From positions 3,239 through 67,238 of the forward strand of contig URJL01000005.1 of the NCBI GenBank assembly GCA_900548115.1: a stretch of 64,000 bases of DNA, written 5' to 3'. The stretch comes from an uncultured Eubacteriales bacterium (GTDB lineage: Bacteria; Bacillota; Clostridia; Oscillospirales; CAG-382). Under the pieces are notes generated by a model. The model was given only the letters and a program-made list of their open reading frames with translations, was not told where the DNA came from and did no database searches. Position 1 is the stretch's first letter. Each line of letters begins with the position of its first letter. The position numbers were made by a program, and so were the translations under genes. Of this stretch, positions 42,884 to 50,466 are shown one piece after another.

Positions 42884-43339
42884 ATGGATAAACGATATTT
42901 TTCCGAGCGGGAGAAAAAAGAATTTCGCAAGTTTGCGGACGATCACGCCCCGAAGCGCAAGCTTTCGGTCGATCTGTGCCTTTCCTTTCTCGTCGGCGGA
43001 GCGATCTGCACGGCGGGTCAGGGACTTTTTGCGCTGTACAGCCGCTTTATCCCCGAAGAGGACACGGTGCGCACGCTTGTCTCGGTGACGCTTATTTTTC
43101 TCTCCTGTTTGTTCACGGGAATCGGGCTTTACGATTCGCTTGCAAAGCACGCGGGCGCGGGAACGCTCGTCCCGATAACGGGCTTTGCCAACGCTGTCTG
43201 CTCCCCCGCGATCGACTCGCGCGCGGAGGGGTTTATTCTCGGCGTCGCGTCGAAAATGTTCGTCATCGCAGGCCCCGTCATCGTGTACGGCTGTGCCGCG
43301 TCGGTGATCTACGGCATTGTTTATTATTTCGTCCGCTGA
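42884..43339 (+). CDS. spoVAC: Stage V sporulation protein AC
   Basis: A 151-residue inner-membrane protein with about four helices. The stretch FLVGGAICTAGQGLFALY, then GIGLYDSLAKHAGAGTLVPI, TGFANAVCSPAIDSRAEGFI and KMFVIAGPVIVYG are the conserved core of SpoVAC. In B. subtilis it belongs to the SpoVA channel that moves dipicolinic acid in spores. Here it stands alone: spoVAD and spoVAE are not next to it. The ATG follows ACGGAGGA. Confidence 0.93.
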   Translation: MDKRYFSEREKKEFRKFADDHAPKRKLSVDLCLSFLVGGAICTAGQGLFALYSRFIPEEDTVRTLVSVTLIFLSCLFTGIGLYDSLAKHAGAGTLVPITGFANAVCSPAIDSRAEGFILGVASKMFVIAGPVIVYGCAASVIYGIVYYFVR

Positions 43340-43361
43340 CTGCGGCTGATCGTCGGTACGG

Positions 43362-43982
43362 TCAGCCGATAAAATCGGAAAGCGATACCGAAAACTCGTC
43401 GCGGAAAAGGGTGTAGAGCGCCGCGGCGGGAAGTCCGACGACGTTGTCATAATCGCCGACGATCTTCTCGACGAGCAGTGCACCTATGCCTTGGATTCCG
43501 TATGCGCCCGCCTTGTCGAGCGGCTCGCCGCTCCTTACGTAGGCGCGTATCTCCTCGTCGGAAAGCGTGCGAAAAAAGACCTCGGTCGCGACTGTGCGCG
43601 ACACTTCTCTTCCGCGGTACAAGACCGTCACGCCCGTATGCACGGTGTGGCTTTTTCCCGAGAGCGTGTGAAGCATTTGCAAAGCGTCCTCTTCGTCGTG
43701 CGGCTTTCCGAGAAGTCTTCCGCCGCGCTCCACCATCGTGTCGGCGGCGAGAATCGGAATTTCCTTTCCCGCCGCTTTTCCATCAAAAAGGAGCTTTTCG
43801 GCTTCGCATTTTGAAAAGACCGCACGCGCCTTACGCCGGGACAGCGCCGCGACCGTCTCGGCGGGCGAGAGCAAAGCGGAAACGCTCTCGTCGGCATCGG
43901 CGGGCAGAACCGTAAACGATACGCCGATCCGACGCAATATTTCCGCCCGACGCGGCGAGGCGGAGGCGAGTAAAAGATACAT
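43362..43982 (-). CDS. maf: Maf nucleoside triphosphate pyrophosphatase
   Basis: A 206-residue Maf/YhdE-type pyrophosphatase that hydrolyses non-canonical or dTTP/UTP nucleotides. It shows LLASASPRRAEILRRIG, ILAADTMVERGGRLLGKPHD, TLSGKSHTVHTGVTVL, and GEPLDKAGAYGIQGIGALLV with GDYDNVVGLP. The ATG at 43982 has AAAGGAGA upstream; the longer frame to 44069 overlaps the 3' end of the preceding gene. It follows DUF4321 as in many Clostridia. Confidence 0.95.
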   Translation of the reverse strand: MYLLLASASPRRAEILRRIGVSFTVLPADADESVSALLSPAETVAALSRRKARAVFSKCEAEKLLFDGKAAGKEIPILAADTMVERGGRLLGKPHDEEDALQMLHTLSGKSHTVHTGVTVLYRGREVSRTVATEVFFRTLSDEEIRAYVRSGEPLDKAGAYGIQGIGALLVEKIVGDYDNVVGLPAAALYTLFRDEFSVSLSDFIG

Positions 43983-44072
43983 GGCAGAAATCTCCTTTCG
44001 TGGGGTGAAAAAACGGCGGTTTGGGCGTTTTGCGCCACCCGCTCTCGACAGGCAGAGTCCGTATTTCAAATT

Positions 44073-44327
44073 TTATTTGAGCAATTTTTTGCCCAATACA
44101 TAGGTAAGCGTCACAAAAATGACCGTCGAAACGGTAATATCGATGCTCGCGCCGAGTGTCAGGCGCAAAACGCCGAGATCAAGATCGAAGGGCGACGCCG
44201 TGCCGAAGGTCAGACCGTAGGAAAGCCACGAAAGATACGGGTTTCCCGAACACAGCGACGCGACGAGCGAGCCGATCACGATGCCCGCGCAAAACAGAAG
44301 TATATCCCGCCAAAAGCTTTTCGTCAT
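44073..44327 (-). CDS. DUF4321 membrane protein
   Basis: An 84-residue protein with two hydrophobic segments (ILLFCAGIVIGSLVASLC near the N-terminus and DITVSTVIFVTLTYVLG near the C-terminus). The central LSWLSYGLTFGTASPFDLDL matches DUF4321, a short clostridial family usually found just before maf. No function is known. The ATG follows AAGGAGAATACC. Confidence 0.85.
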   Translation of the reverse strand: MTKSFWRDILLFCAGIVIGSLVASLCSGNPYLSWLSYGLTFGTASPFDLDLGVLRLTLGASIDITVSTVIFVTLTYVLGKKLLK

Positions 44328-44359
44328 GGTATTCTCCTTCCGTTACAGTTTTACAATTA

Positions 44360-46516
44360 TCATCGGATATTGCAGGTAAAAGCGGCGCTTCCGCACGCTT
44401 TTTTCCTTTCGCCGTCGGGAAGCAGAACCGTCGCTTCCGCTCCGTCGGGAAGCCCGACGCGAAGCGCAAAGCTTTCGCCCTCGACCGTCCAGTCGACCGA
44501 AACGATTCCGAAACGGGTCGGGACGGTGCCTTTGGCAAAGGTGAGCTCTCCGCACTGCGGCGCAACGGTAAGACCGTTTTCGTCGGTGCTCACGCCCAAA
44601 ACCCGCGCGGCAAATTCATAAAGCGGCGCACAGCTCCACGCATGGCACTCGCTTCGCGGGGCCTTACTCGTGTCCTCGCACCACGTCGTGCAGTGATTTT
44701 CCAGCATGGGAAGCCATTTCGGCAAAACGTGCGAAAAGGCAAGATCGTACCGTCCGCATTTTTCGAGTGCGCGGAAAAGATAATAATTCATCGAGAAGGA
44801 GCAATCGGAAAGCGCGGGCGTAAAGAGCTTTTCGCAGGCTCTCTCGGCGTGTTTTCCCGTCAGAACCTCCGAGAGAATGCCCCAGACGACGGTGTGCGCC
44901 GAAAATCCGCCCGAAAAAGCGCCGTCGCGAAGCAGTCCTTCTTTTTCGTCATAGCAGCGGGAAAGAACCGTCTCGGAAAGCTCCTTTGCCCGCGCGGCAT
45001 ATTCCGCTCCGAGTCCGCCGCGTCCGACCTTTTCGCAAAGATATGCCGCCGCGCGCAGAGCGCAGATGTAATAAAGATTATAAAGTGTGACTGCGTCGTT
45101 TCGTTCGACGGGCGGCACACCGAGCTTCCAGCCCTCGACCCAGTCGGCAAAATCCCAATAGGCAGAACGTCCGATAAGTCCGTCGCGGCGGATTTCGCCG
45201 TCAAAATACGAAAAGATTTTATCCGCCGTCGAAAGGTGCGAAAGCACCGTCTCGCGGTCGCCCGAGCGGTCGAAGTATTCCCGCAGAAGGAAAACCCAGA
45301 AGAAAGAAAAGCCGGGAATTATCTGATGATAGGTCGCGGGATAATTCGCACACAAAAGCCCCTCGGGAATCTGCGATGCCGCAAGCTCGTCGATACATTT
45401 TCGAACGGGACGGAGATCGTGCGAAAGGCACATGAGAACGCTTGCCTCGATCGCCGTGTCCATAATGTATTGCTGCTGTTCGTAATACGGGCAGTCAACG
45501 AAGATCTCGTGAAGACAGCAAAGAAGCGTATGCGCACTGACCGCATACATTTGATTGTAATGCTCGTCCGAGCAGGAAAAAGTGCCGTCAAGGCTCAGGG
45601 GATAATGACACGTTTCAAAGAAAAAGTCGGAAAAGTCCATGTCGGGCCCGTCCCACTCAATTCGGATATAGCGGAAGGAACGGAACCAAAAGCTGTGAAA
45701 TTCGGCTTTGCCGTCGACCAAAACCGTATCGTACCCGCCCGAAAGCGTGCCGCTTATATCGTCGCGGCGGTGCTTGCCGTCGGGAAATTCATAACATTCG
45801 GCATAGATCAATTTAAATTTTCCCTTTCCCGAAAGACGCACGGATACCTTCGCGGTCTCATACCGTCCCGCATCCAGCTCCGCAAAGCCTTCGCCGCGCC
45901 GAACGACGGTAAAGGGCTTTTTTTCCTCGGGCACGATCGGCGGGGTGGGACGCGCAAAAAGATACGGATCTTCCCAAAATCCGTACCCCGTTCCCCTTTC
46001 CGTTCCGAAAGTTCGCTCGGGCATCTGCACCGTGACGGCAAGCTCGGTCACGGGAGCGGTCGTATCGACCCTTTCCCACGGGGCGATAAAGCCGATCGAC
46101 GGGTGGGTGTAAACAAGGTCGTGCCCGCCGTAAAACAGGATCTTCCAATCCTTATCGCCCTCGAGACGAAAATCTTCTCCCGCCGCTTCAAACAAAAGCT
46201 TCGGCAAAAAGCTCCGCTGTACCGTCGAAAACTCGAGCGCCCGTCCGAAGGCGGTAAGCCCCATGTGCAGAATGCGGACGCAAAAAGCGCTTTCGCCGAC
46301 GGGGAGCGTCACGGTATAGGTATCGTAAAAGCCGTGATCGGGAATCGTTCGGCACGGTCCTTCGCCGACATACTTGCCGTTCAGCGTGAGTATGTAGCGT
46401 GTCATGGCAAAAATCCGAACCGTAACGGTCGTTTCCTTTTCGACCGAAAAAGTGCGGGTAAAATCGTATATTCCCTTATCATGCGGGATTCTTTCGGGGG
46501 TGATATAATGCGGCAT
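44360..46516 (-). CDS. GH78 family alpha-L-rhamnosidase
   Basis: A 718-residue glycoside hydrolase of the GH78 type, which cleaves terminal alpha-L-rhamnose. The N-terminal beta domains have FTRTFSVEKETTVTVRIFAM and FRSFRYIRIEWDG. The (alpha/alpha)6 barrel has VDCPYYEQQQYIMDTAIEAS with the catalytic-region Asp/Glu cluster, AYWDFADWVEGWKLGVPP, and CTTWCEDTSKAPRSECHAWS. The C-terminal beta domain follows. No signal peptide, so it probably acts on imported rhamnosides. It sits 13 bases after rbgA, tightly joined to a housekeeping operon, which is unusual. Confidence 0.87.
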   Translation of the reverse strand: MPHYITPERIPHDKGIYDFTRTFSVEKETTVTVRIFAMTRYILTLNGKYVGEGPCRTIPDHGFYDTYTVTLPVGESAFCVRILHMGLTAFGRALEFSTVQRSFLPKLLFEAAGEDFRLEGDKDWKILFYGGHDLVYTHPSIGFIAPWERVDTTAPVTELAVTVQMPERTFGTERGTGYGFWEDPYLFARPTPPIVPEEKKPFTVVRRGEGFAELDAGRYETAKVSVRLSGKGKFKLIYAECYEFPDGKHRRDDISGTLSGGYDTVLVDGKAEFHSFWFRSFRYIRIEWDGPDMDFSDFFFETCHYPLSLDGTFSCSDEHYNQMYAVSAHTLLCCLHEIFVDCPYYEQQQYIMDTAIEASVLMCLSHDLRPVRKCIDELAASQIPEGLLCANYPATYHQIIPGFSFFWVFLLREYFDRSGDRETVLSHLSTADKIFSYFDGEIRRDGLIGRSAYWDFADWVEGWKLGVPPVERNDAVTLYNLYYICALRAAAYLCEKVGRGGLGAEYAARAKELSETVLSRCYDEKEGLLRDGAFSGGFSAHTVVWGILSEVLTGKHAERACEKLFTPALSDCSFSMNYYLFRALEKCGRYDLAFSHVLPKWLPMLENHCTTWCEDTSKAPRSECHAWSCAPLYEFAARVLGVSTDENGLTVAPQCGELTFAKGTVPTRFGIVSVDWTVEGESFALRVGLPDGAEATVLLPDGERKKACGSAAFTCNIR

Positions 46517-46528
46517 AAGAAAACTCCT

Positions 46529-47491
46529 TTATTTTTCTATCATTTGCTTTTGGGCGGCGGGCGGAAATTCCAGCGTCATCCGACCGATCTTGGCGGCGCG
46601 GAATTCGTCGAGCAGCATGACGGCGGTGCGGGAAAAGTCCACCTCGCCCCCCGCGATGAGAAATCCGCGGCGTCTGCCGATCAGCTCAAACACCTCGTGC
46701 GGCGCGGCGTCGTCGATCTCTTCGCGCGTCATCTTATAGCGCTCGCACAGTTCGTCGGGATACAGCTTGCAAAGGGTCTTGCAAAGCGAAACGGCAATTT
46801 CCTCGCGGTCCAGAATCTCGTCGCGGATCGCCCCCGTAAAGGCAAGACGCAGACCCGTCCGCTCATCCTCGAACTTCGGCCACAAAATGCCGGGGGTGTC
46901 GAGAAGCTCGATGCTGTTTTTGATCGTCACCCATTTGTTTTCCCGCGTCACGCCGGGTCTGTCCTCGGCTTTGACGCGCTTTTCGCCCGAAAGCTTGTTG
47001 ACAAGGGTCGATTTGCCCGCGTTGGTAATGCCGATGATCAGCGCGCGCGGCATTCGCCCGATCATGCCCTTTTGCTCGAAGCGCGAAAGCTTGTCCTTTA
47101 ATATCTCCCGCACAAAAGGAACAATTTCCGAAATGCCCTGCCCCGTGATACAGTCGGTGAAAATGACGTTTTGCCCGATGCTTTCGTAATATTTTTTCCA
47201 GCGGGCGCTCACCTCGGGATCGGCAAGCGACGATTTGTTCATCAGAAGAAGCGACGGCTTTCCGTTCAATATCTCGCTTATTTGCGGGTTGCGGCTCGAT
47301 ATCGGGATTCTTGCGTCGCAAAGCTCGATAGCGATATCCACCAGCGAAAGCTGTTCGGTGATCTCCCGACGGGCTTTCGCCATATGACCGGGAAACCATT
47401 GGATCACCTTGCCCACCTCACGCGGCGGTTTTCCCTCGACGGCGGGGCGATTTTTTTTCTTTTTGGGGCGATACGGTTTATAATTTGCCAT
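46529..47491 (-). CDS. rbgA: Ribosome biogenesis GTPase YlqF/RbgA
   Basis: A 320-residue circularly permuted GTPase needed for late assembly of the 50S subunit. The motif order is G4 (LLLMNKSSLAD), then G1 (IGITNAGKSTLVNKLSG), then G3 (LLDTPGILWP). The N-terminus IQWFPGHMAKARREI is typical of the family. G4 reads NKSS rather than the usual NKxD. It lies near rplS, as in Bacillus. The ATG follows AAAAGGAG. Confidence 0.95.
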   Translation of the reverse strand: MANYKPYRPKKKKNRPAVEGKPPREVGKVIQWFPGHMAKARREITEQLSLVDIAIELCDARIPISSRNPQISEILNGKPSLLLMNKSSLADPEVSARWKKYYESIGQNVIFTDCITGQGISEIVPFVREILKDKLSRFEQKGMIGRMPRALIIGITNAGKSTLVNKLSGEKRVKAEDRPGVTRENKWVTIKNSIELLDTPGILWPKFEDERTGLRLAFTGAIRDEILDREEIAVSLCKTLCKLYPDELCERYKMTREEIDDAAPHEVFELIGRRRGFLIAGGEVDFSRTAVMLLDEFRAAKIGRMTLEFPPAAQKQMIEK

Positions 47492-47510
47492 AATACTCCT
47501 TTTTCGGTTT

Positions 47511-48353
47511 TCAGTTCACAAGAATTTTTCCGTCAAGACCGACTATATAGCAATCGGGCAGTTTTTCCTTGATGTGCGCAAGCGCCGCCGGATCGTTTTC
47601 GATCTTTCGTCCGACAAAAACGCCCTCGATGAGCGACGCGGGCAGTCCGAACATGATCGCCGCTTCGCGGTCGGTATCCTGCGCCGTGGGATGAAAACGA
47701 AGCTCGAGAAATTTCGGGTAATACCGATAATCCAAAAAAGGCTCAAGAGTCTCCGGGGAAAAATCGGTGTTCCATATATCGGCGCGGCGCATTTCGCGCG
47801 CTTCTTCGGAATCGATGCCGAGAATGAACGCGATCTGTCGTTTTTCGGAAACGAGACCGGGGAGAAACGACACTTCCTTCGTCTTTTCGCCCCAATACAT
47901 CCAGATGCTCTCGTCGTTATTGATCTTTTCGGTAAATTCGTCGAATTTTCGATACGGGATCATTTCGCTCCGACGCTCCGCTTCGGGCCCCCGCCCGACG
48001 GTGTAGGTGATTGTAAAGCCGCTGTATTTGTAAATGTAATCGGAAAGGGCGATGTCCTTTTCAAATTTCCACATGCCCACTCCGTTTTTGATCTTGTTTT
48101 CGCGCGACGTGTCGGTAAAATCGATGGCGACAAAGCCGTTTTCGACAGTGAAATCGAACTCCGAAAGCCCACCGAAAATGCCGTGCATCAAATTGTCGCG
48201 GTGTAAAATCAGGTCCTCTCCGACTTCGACCTTGCGCTTTTTCACGGGAGGGCAGGAGTAAAAAAGTTCCAGCTGGCGCAAAAGCACCCGCCGCGCTTCT
48301 CCCCCGAAGTGCTCTTCGATCACGGATCGGTAATATTCTTTGTTATATGTCAT
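47511..48353 (-). CDS. Conserved protein of unknown function between lepB and rbgA
   Basis: A 280-residue soluble protein that I cannot assign to a family with confidence. It has no membrane helix or signal peptide. It is rich in Tyr, Phe and charged residues, with recognisable beta stretches (GFVAIDFTDTSRENKI, GFTITYTVGRGPEAERRSEM) and a C-terminal part FLELRFHPTAQDTDREAAIM ending CYIVGLDGKILVN. It is read with lepB (27-base gap) and rbgA (19-base gap), so it is probably co-expressed with protein-export and ribosome genes. Confidence 0.65.
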   Translation of the reverse strand: MTYNKEYYRSVIEEHFGGEARRVLLRQLELFYSCPPVKKRKVEVGEDLILHRDNLMHGIFGGLSEFDFTVENGFVAIDFTDTSRENKIKNGVGMWKFEKDIALSDYIYKYSGFTITYTVGRGPEAERRSEMIPYRKFDEFTEKINNDESIWMYWGEKTKEVSFLPGLVSEKRQIAFILGIDSEEAREMRRADIWNTDFSPETLEPFLDYRYYPKFLELRFHPTAQDTDREAAIMFGLPASLIEGVFVGRKIENDPAALAHIKEKLPDCYIVGLDGKILVN

Positions 48354-48380
48354 GCCTTTTCTTCCGGTTTTATCAATGTC

Positions 48381-49187
48381 TCACCACGACGCCGCAAACT
48401 CGTTGTCTCCGATCTGCGGCGCGGTGCTTTCGGTTTCTTCTCTGAGCTTTTCCCGTTCGTATGCGGCGACCGATTCGGCGGCGGGTTCGACCTTTCCGAA
48501 GCGGTCAAAGGGGTAAAGGCGGAAAAGCACGCGCCCGACAATCCGACTTTCGTTTACCTGACCAATCTGTGTGTCGCGGCTGTCGAGCGAATCGTTGCGG
48601 TTATCGCCCATGACAAAAACACAGTCCTTGTCGATCGTCAGCGGAAATTTCACATCCTTGTCGTGCATTTTCACGCCCTCGATGCGGTTGATGTACGGCT
48701 CCTCCAATTCCTCGCCGTCGACATAAACGCGCCAGTTGTCAAAATCAATATCCACCGTCTGTCCCTCGGTCGCGATAATGCGCTTGATGATCGGCTTTTT
48801 GTTTTCGCGGCGGACAACGACGATATCACCCGTTTTGGGCGTATAGAACATGTCGGAAAGCACCAATCTGTCGCCCGGCTTGTCGGGAAAAGTACCCACG
48901 CCGTACAGGGTCGGATACATCGACGAGCCCTGCACCGTCACGACGCGGAGCATAAAGGTGAAAAAAATCAGGACGACGGCAAAAGCCGTGGCAAACGTTT
49001 CGATCCAGTCGTACACGTCGTGCAGAATCTGCACGCTTTTTTTCGTTTTCGCCTCCGTTTTCTCTTCGCCGTTTTCTGTATTTTTCTGCGTGTTTTCTTT
49101 TTCGTTTTCCTTCGGGCTTTCGTTTTCCGTGTCTTGACTCTTTTTCTCTTCGGTCGGTTCGTTTATCGGTTCGTTCGGATTCGGCAT
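48381..49187 (-). CDS. lepB: Signal peptidase I
   Basis: A 268-residue type I signal peptidase that removes signal peptides at the outer face of the membrane. The first 48 residues are a highly charged Glu/Lys/Asn/Thr-rich cytoplasmic tail, longer than usual. One membrane helix (about 58-82) follows. Box B GSSMYPTLYG carries the Ser nucleophile (S89), box D IIKRIIATEGQTV carries the general-base Lys (K135), and box E is VMGDNRNDSLDSR. It is downstream of rplS and upstream of rbgA, a common Firmicutes arrangement. Confidence 0.95.
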   Translation of the reverse strand: MPNPNEPINEPTEEKKSQDTENESPKENEKENTQKNTENGEEKTEAKTKKSVQILHDVYDWIETFATAFAVVLIFFTFMLRVVTVQGSSMYPTLYGVGTFPDKPGDRLVLSDMFYTPKTGDIVVVRRENKKPIIKRIIATEGQTVDIDFDNWRVYVDGEELEEPYINRIEGVKMHDKDVKFPLTIDKDCVFVMGDNRNDSLDSRDTQIGQVNESRIVGRVLFRLYPFDRFGKVEPAAESVAAYEREKLREETESTAPQIGDNEFAASW

Positions 49188-49284
49188 ATTTGTTTTTCTC
49201 CTTTTTTGAACGGTTTATACGGTTTTACGCGGCTTGGCCGGGCACGTTTTTCCCACGCCCGCACGGGGTTAACTCGGGGAACAA

Positions 49285-49310
49285 AAAAGGAGCCGTGCGC
49301 GGCTCCTTTT
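49285..49310 (-). terminator. Intrinsic terminator of rplS
   Basis: On the minus strand, GGAGCCG and CGGCTCC enclose a 4-base loop and are followed by TTTTTTGT, 49 bases after the rplS stop. Confidence 0.75.
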
Positions 49311-49358
49311 CTGCGGTATGACCGCATAGTGCTGTCTTATCGGACGCAAAAATCCAAA

Positions 49359-49709
49359 TTAAAGGATTTCCTTCAGCTTTGCACTCTTGCCGACTCTGTC
49401 GCGCAGATAGTAAAGCTTTGCACGTCTTACCTTACCGTGTCTTACGAGTTCGACCTTGGCAACATTCGGAGAATGAAGCGGGAAAGTCTTCTCGACGCCG
49501 CAGCCGTACGCAACACGGCGAACGGTGAAGGTTTCGGAGATGCCGCCGTTCTTCTTGGCGATAACGGTGCCTTCGAATAACTGGATTCTCTCTCTCTGAC
49601 CTTCCTTGATGCGGTTGTGAACGATCACGGTATCACCGATGGCGATTTCCGGAACCTCGGTCTTAAGCTGCTCGTTTGTGAAAGCGTTTATGATCGCATT
49701 GTTGTTCAT
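49359..49709 (-). CDS. rplS: 50S ribosomal protein L19
   Basis: A 116-residue L19. It has [60 protein letters not shown] and the tail [20 protein letters not shown]19 sits at the 30S-50S interface. The ATG at 49709 follows AAGGAGGA; the frame is open to 49808, but those codons belong to the leader. Its own promoter and terminator make it a single-gene unit. Confidence 0.97.
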   Translation of the reverse strand: MNNNAIINAFTNEQLKTEVPEIAIGDTVIVHNRIKEGQRERIQLFEGTVIAKKNGGISETFTVRRVAYGCGVEKTFPLHSPNVAKVELVRHGKVRRAKLYYLRDRVGKSAKLKEIL

Positions 49710-49817
49710 AAAGCTGTCCTCCTTAAAATCTCGGGTATTCATGCGCAGCAGCAGCAGAGGAATGCCCCTGTAATCGTGACGGAAAAGGCGGAATCCACCG
49801 CTTTCCATAACGGGTCA
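49710..49817 (-). promoter_or_regulatory. rplS leader, possibly structured
   Basis: The leader of about 100 bases contains a potential hairpin with arms GGGCATTC and GAATACCC around a CTG-rich loop, then AAGGAGGA. Ribosomal-protein leaders, including an L19 leader family, are known in Firmicutes, but I could not confirm a match. Confidence 0.35.
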
Positions 49818-49846
49818 ATTATAGCATACAAAGAGAAGAAAATCAA
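49818..49846 (-). promoter_or_regulatory. Promoter of rplS
   Basis: On the minus strand, TTGATT (49846-49841) and TATAAT (49823-49818) are 17 bases apart. Confidence 0.75.
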
Positions 49847-49963
49847 GCGTTTCACAGATTATTTACATTTATTCATCCCCTCGCGTTTTTCTTGATTTTT
49901 CAAACAAAAAAAGCGCCGAAAGAAAAAATATTGCCGAAAAATTCGTTTTTTTCGAAAAAACTC

Positions 49964-49992
49964 TTGACAAAGCCCTTTGCTTTTGATATAAT
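49964..49992 (+). promoter_or_regulatory. Promoter of the tRNA-Met/tRNA-Glu unit
   Basis: Consensus TTGACA (49964-49969) and TATAAT (49987-49992) are 17 bases apart, one of the best promoters in the window. Confidence 0.85.
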
Positions 49993-50037
49993 ATACGAGC
50001 ACGCGACGGAAGACTCCGATTCGCGCGGCACAAGCAT

Positions 50038-50114
50038 GGCGGAATAGCTCAGCTGGCTAGAGCATCCGGTTCATACCCGGCAGGTCACTGGTTCAAATCC
50101 AGTTTCCGCTACCA
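50038..50114 (+). tRNA. tRNA-Met (CAT), elongator type
   Basis: 77 bases with encoded CCA. The acceptor stem GGCGGAA pairs with TTCCGCT (first pair G-U), so it lacks the unpaired first position of initiator tRNAs. The D arm is GCTC/GAGC, the anticodon loop TTCATAC gives CAT, and the T arm is ACTGG/CCAGT with loop TTCAAAT. Confidence 0.95.
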
Positions 50115-50148
50115 CATCGCCGGAGGGCAGCAGCCCTTTGGTTGATAC

Positions 50149-50223
50149 GGCCCGTTGGTCAAGCGGTTAAGACACGGCCCTTTCACGGCTGTAACATGGG
50201 TTCGATTCCCGTACGGGTCACCA
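50149..50223 (+). tRNA. tRNA-Glu (TTC)
   Basis: 75 bases with encoded CCA. The acceptor stem GGCCCGT pairs with ACGGGTC, the anticodon is TTC within CCTTTCACGG, and the T loop is TTCGATT. It lies 34 bases after tRNA-Met. Confidence 0.95.
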
Positions 50224-50228
50224 CGAAG

Positions 50229-50260
50229 AAAAAAGCACTTGCTTTCGCAAGTGCTTTTTT
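50229..50260 (+). terminator. Intrinsic terminator of the tRNA unit
   Basis: AAAAAGCACTTGC and GCAAGTGCTTTTTT enclose TTTC; it begins 6 bases after tRNA-Glu. Confidence 0.85.
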
Positions 50261-50263
50261 CGT

Positions 50264-50466
50264 TGTATGCGGCTTATTGCCTTACGCCGCGCGGTATCGC
50301 TTCGCGGTGACAGGCGCCTTGCGGCGCGTGACCTTTGCCTTCGGCAGTTATGTGCTGAGCGAAAGCGAAGCATCATCACTTTGCGCAAGCAAAATATCAC
50401 ACCGAGTAAAGCTCGACATATCACTGCGAGCAAAGCGAGCAATATCACTGTGAGCGCAGCGAACAA
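50264..50466. repeat. Array of mini-palindromes with short spacers, running into spoIIE
   Basis: About eight short, different palindromes (for example CGCGGTATCGCTTCGCG, GGCGCCTTGCGGCGC, TGCCTTCGGCA, GCGAGCAAAGCGAGC) are joined by related spacers (GTGACA, GTGACC, then ATATCAC). In the second half, the ATCAC core recurs at 50375, 50396, 50420 and 50444, a spacing of 21 to 24 bases. The last units form the final codons and stop of spoIIE. Confidence 0.75.

Noticed and set aside
50038..50114. Initiator tRNA-fMet
   Set aside because: The first acceptor pair is formed (G-U) and the anticodon stem lacks the three consecutive G-C pairs of initiators.
50264..50466. Possible CRISPR array
   Set aside because: The units are palindromes of different sequence with short conserved joints, not identical direct repeats with unique spacers of equal length. 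No cas gene is present.
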